From Pseudomonadota bacterium (GTDB lineage: Bacteria; Desulfobacterota; Desulfobulbia; Desulfobulbales; JAGXFP01), in assembly GCA_030673265.1 (NCBI GenBank), contig DAOVJK010000036.1:1-14868 (forward strand): a stretch of 14,868 nucleotides of DNA, read 5' to 3'. Made by a program: the position numbers and the translations under genes. The notes beneath the pieces were generated by a model. The model was not told the origin of the DNA. It saw only the letters and a program-made list of their open reading frames with translations, and ran no database searches. This document shows, piece after piece, positions 14,332 through 14,868 of the stretch. Within the stretch, counting starts at the first letter, position 1. Every line of letters starts with the position of its first letter.

Positions 14332-14868
14332 TGATATCATGCCCTGCCAAGACGGCTTGCGGGTTGGCATAAACAAGGCGTTGTGCCTCCCTGTTGCCGA
14401 TCAGTTTGCTGGCAATTTTCAAGCCCTTAGACAGTACCGGTCGTCTGAAATCGGCTCCATGACTGTCTGTGGCGAGGAAATGCACAAGTCCTTTTTTTAA
14501 AAGGTAGCGGGCGCATTTTTCCGGGCCGGGTCCGAAACTGCCGGTCAGGCTCCCTGCCGTGAGCTGAACATAGACCTGCCCGGTAAGCAGGTTTGCCAGG
14601 CGCTGCGGACTGTCAATAACGCTGGGGATCCGTTCCGGGTGGGCAATGATAGGCTTGAAACCGTTTACCCGTAGGTTGAAAATAGCCTGGTCGGCTTCTG
14701 CCGGCAAGTGAGTCAGGGGGAACTCGATCAGTACATAGCGGCTGGAGTAGATGGTTCGGGCCTTTAATTGAGTCGGGTTAGCCATGGCATAAACTTCGGC
14801 GCCGGGTAGGATCTTCAGTTGGCATCCCTTGTCCTGCAGGGTGTCATTCAGGTCCTGGCATCCGGTGA
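14324..14868 (-). CDS. CpsB/YwqE-type PHP-domain tyrosine phosphatase, C-terminal part (5' end outside window)
   Basis: The frame is open to the window edge and gives 181 residues, the last two thirds of a family member of about 250. Metal-binding residues of the PHP fold are visible: the Glu in LPGAEVYA (E24 of the visible part), the His in IIAHPERI (H76), and the Asp and His in LATDSHGAD (D134 and H136). SSRYVLIEFP and QLTAGSLTGSFG are family signatures. The N-terminal His-x-His motif would lie beyond the edge. CpsB enzymes are manganese-dependent phosphatases that remove phosphate from the tyrosine-rich tail of the bacterial tyrosine kinase controlling capsule/exopolysaccharide chain length. 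The overlapping polymerase-type gene fits that pathway; a kinase gene and more of the cluster are expected to the right. Confidence 0.88.
   Translation of the reverse strand, partial: TGCQDLNDTLQDKGCQLKILPGAEVYAMANPTQLKARTIYSSRYVLIEFPLTHLPAEADQAIFNLRVNGFKPIIAHPERIPSVIDSPQRLANLLTGQVYVQLTAGSLTGSFGPGPEKCARYLLKKGLVHFLATDSHGADFRRPVLSKGLKIASKLIGNREAQRLVYANPQAVLAGHDIND

Overview
The window reads as ordinary chromosome of a Gram-negative bacterium, most likely a member of Desulfobacterota (Deltaproteobacteria, Desulfobulbales-like). This is inferred from the PilY1/minor-pilin arrangement, a PilZ protein with an N-terminal Cys cluster, a polymerase/ligase-TPR exopolysaccharide gene beside a CpsB-type phosphatase, and a tmRNA tag of the ADDY...AVAA kind. 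No transposase, integrase, CRISPR array or phage gene was seen.

Left part (1-5732, + strand): the 3' two thirds of a pilY1 gene, a type IV prepilin, a small secreted protein of unknown function, and a GspE/PilB-type secretion ATPase. The first two form the end of a minor-pilin operon. PilY1 would sit at the pilus tip or cell surface and the pilin in the fibre. The ATPase could power this or another type II/IV machine, but no cognate platform protein is in view. The PilY1 fragment carries a striking insertion of about six tandem cysteine-pair repeats.

Middle part (5733-8114, + strand): the trans-translation pair smpB and ssrA (tmRNA, encoded tag ADDYAYAVAA), with a promoter-like site and a terminator-like hairpin in front of smpB and a very strong hairpin terminator behind ssrA. 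A secreted or periplasmic protein made almost entirely of MORN repeats follows.

Right part: uup (ABC-F ATPase) followed 23 bp later by a TerB-domain gene (8257-10655, + strand). Transcription then converges on a minus-strand gene for a PilZ-domain protein with an N-terminal Cys cluster (10771-11253). A 399-bp gene-free stretch (11254-11652) holds a pair of composite direct repeats. A minus-strand exopolysaccharide pair, cpsB-type phosphatase and a Wzy/WaaL-like TPR fusion, overlaps by 8 bp and runs off the right edge.

The window contains no clear undescribed multi-gene system. The points most worth a second look are the Cys-pair repeats in PilY1, the promoter/terminator pair before smpB, the PilZ protein with its Cys cluster, the composite direct repeats upstream of it, and the MORN protein with paired CVEGDC modules.
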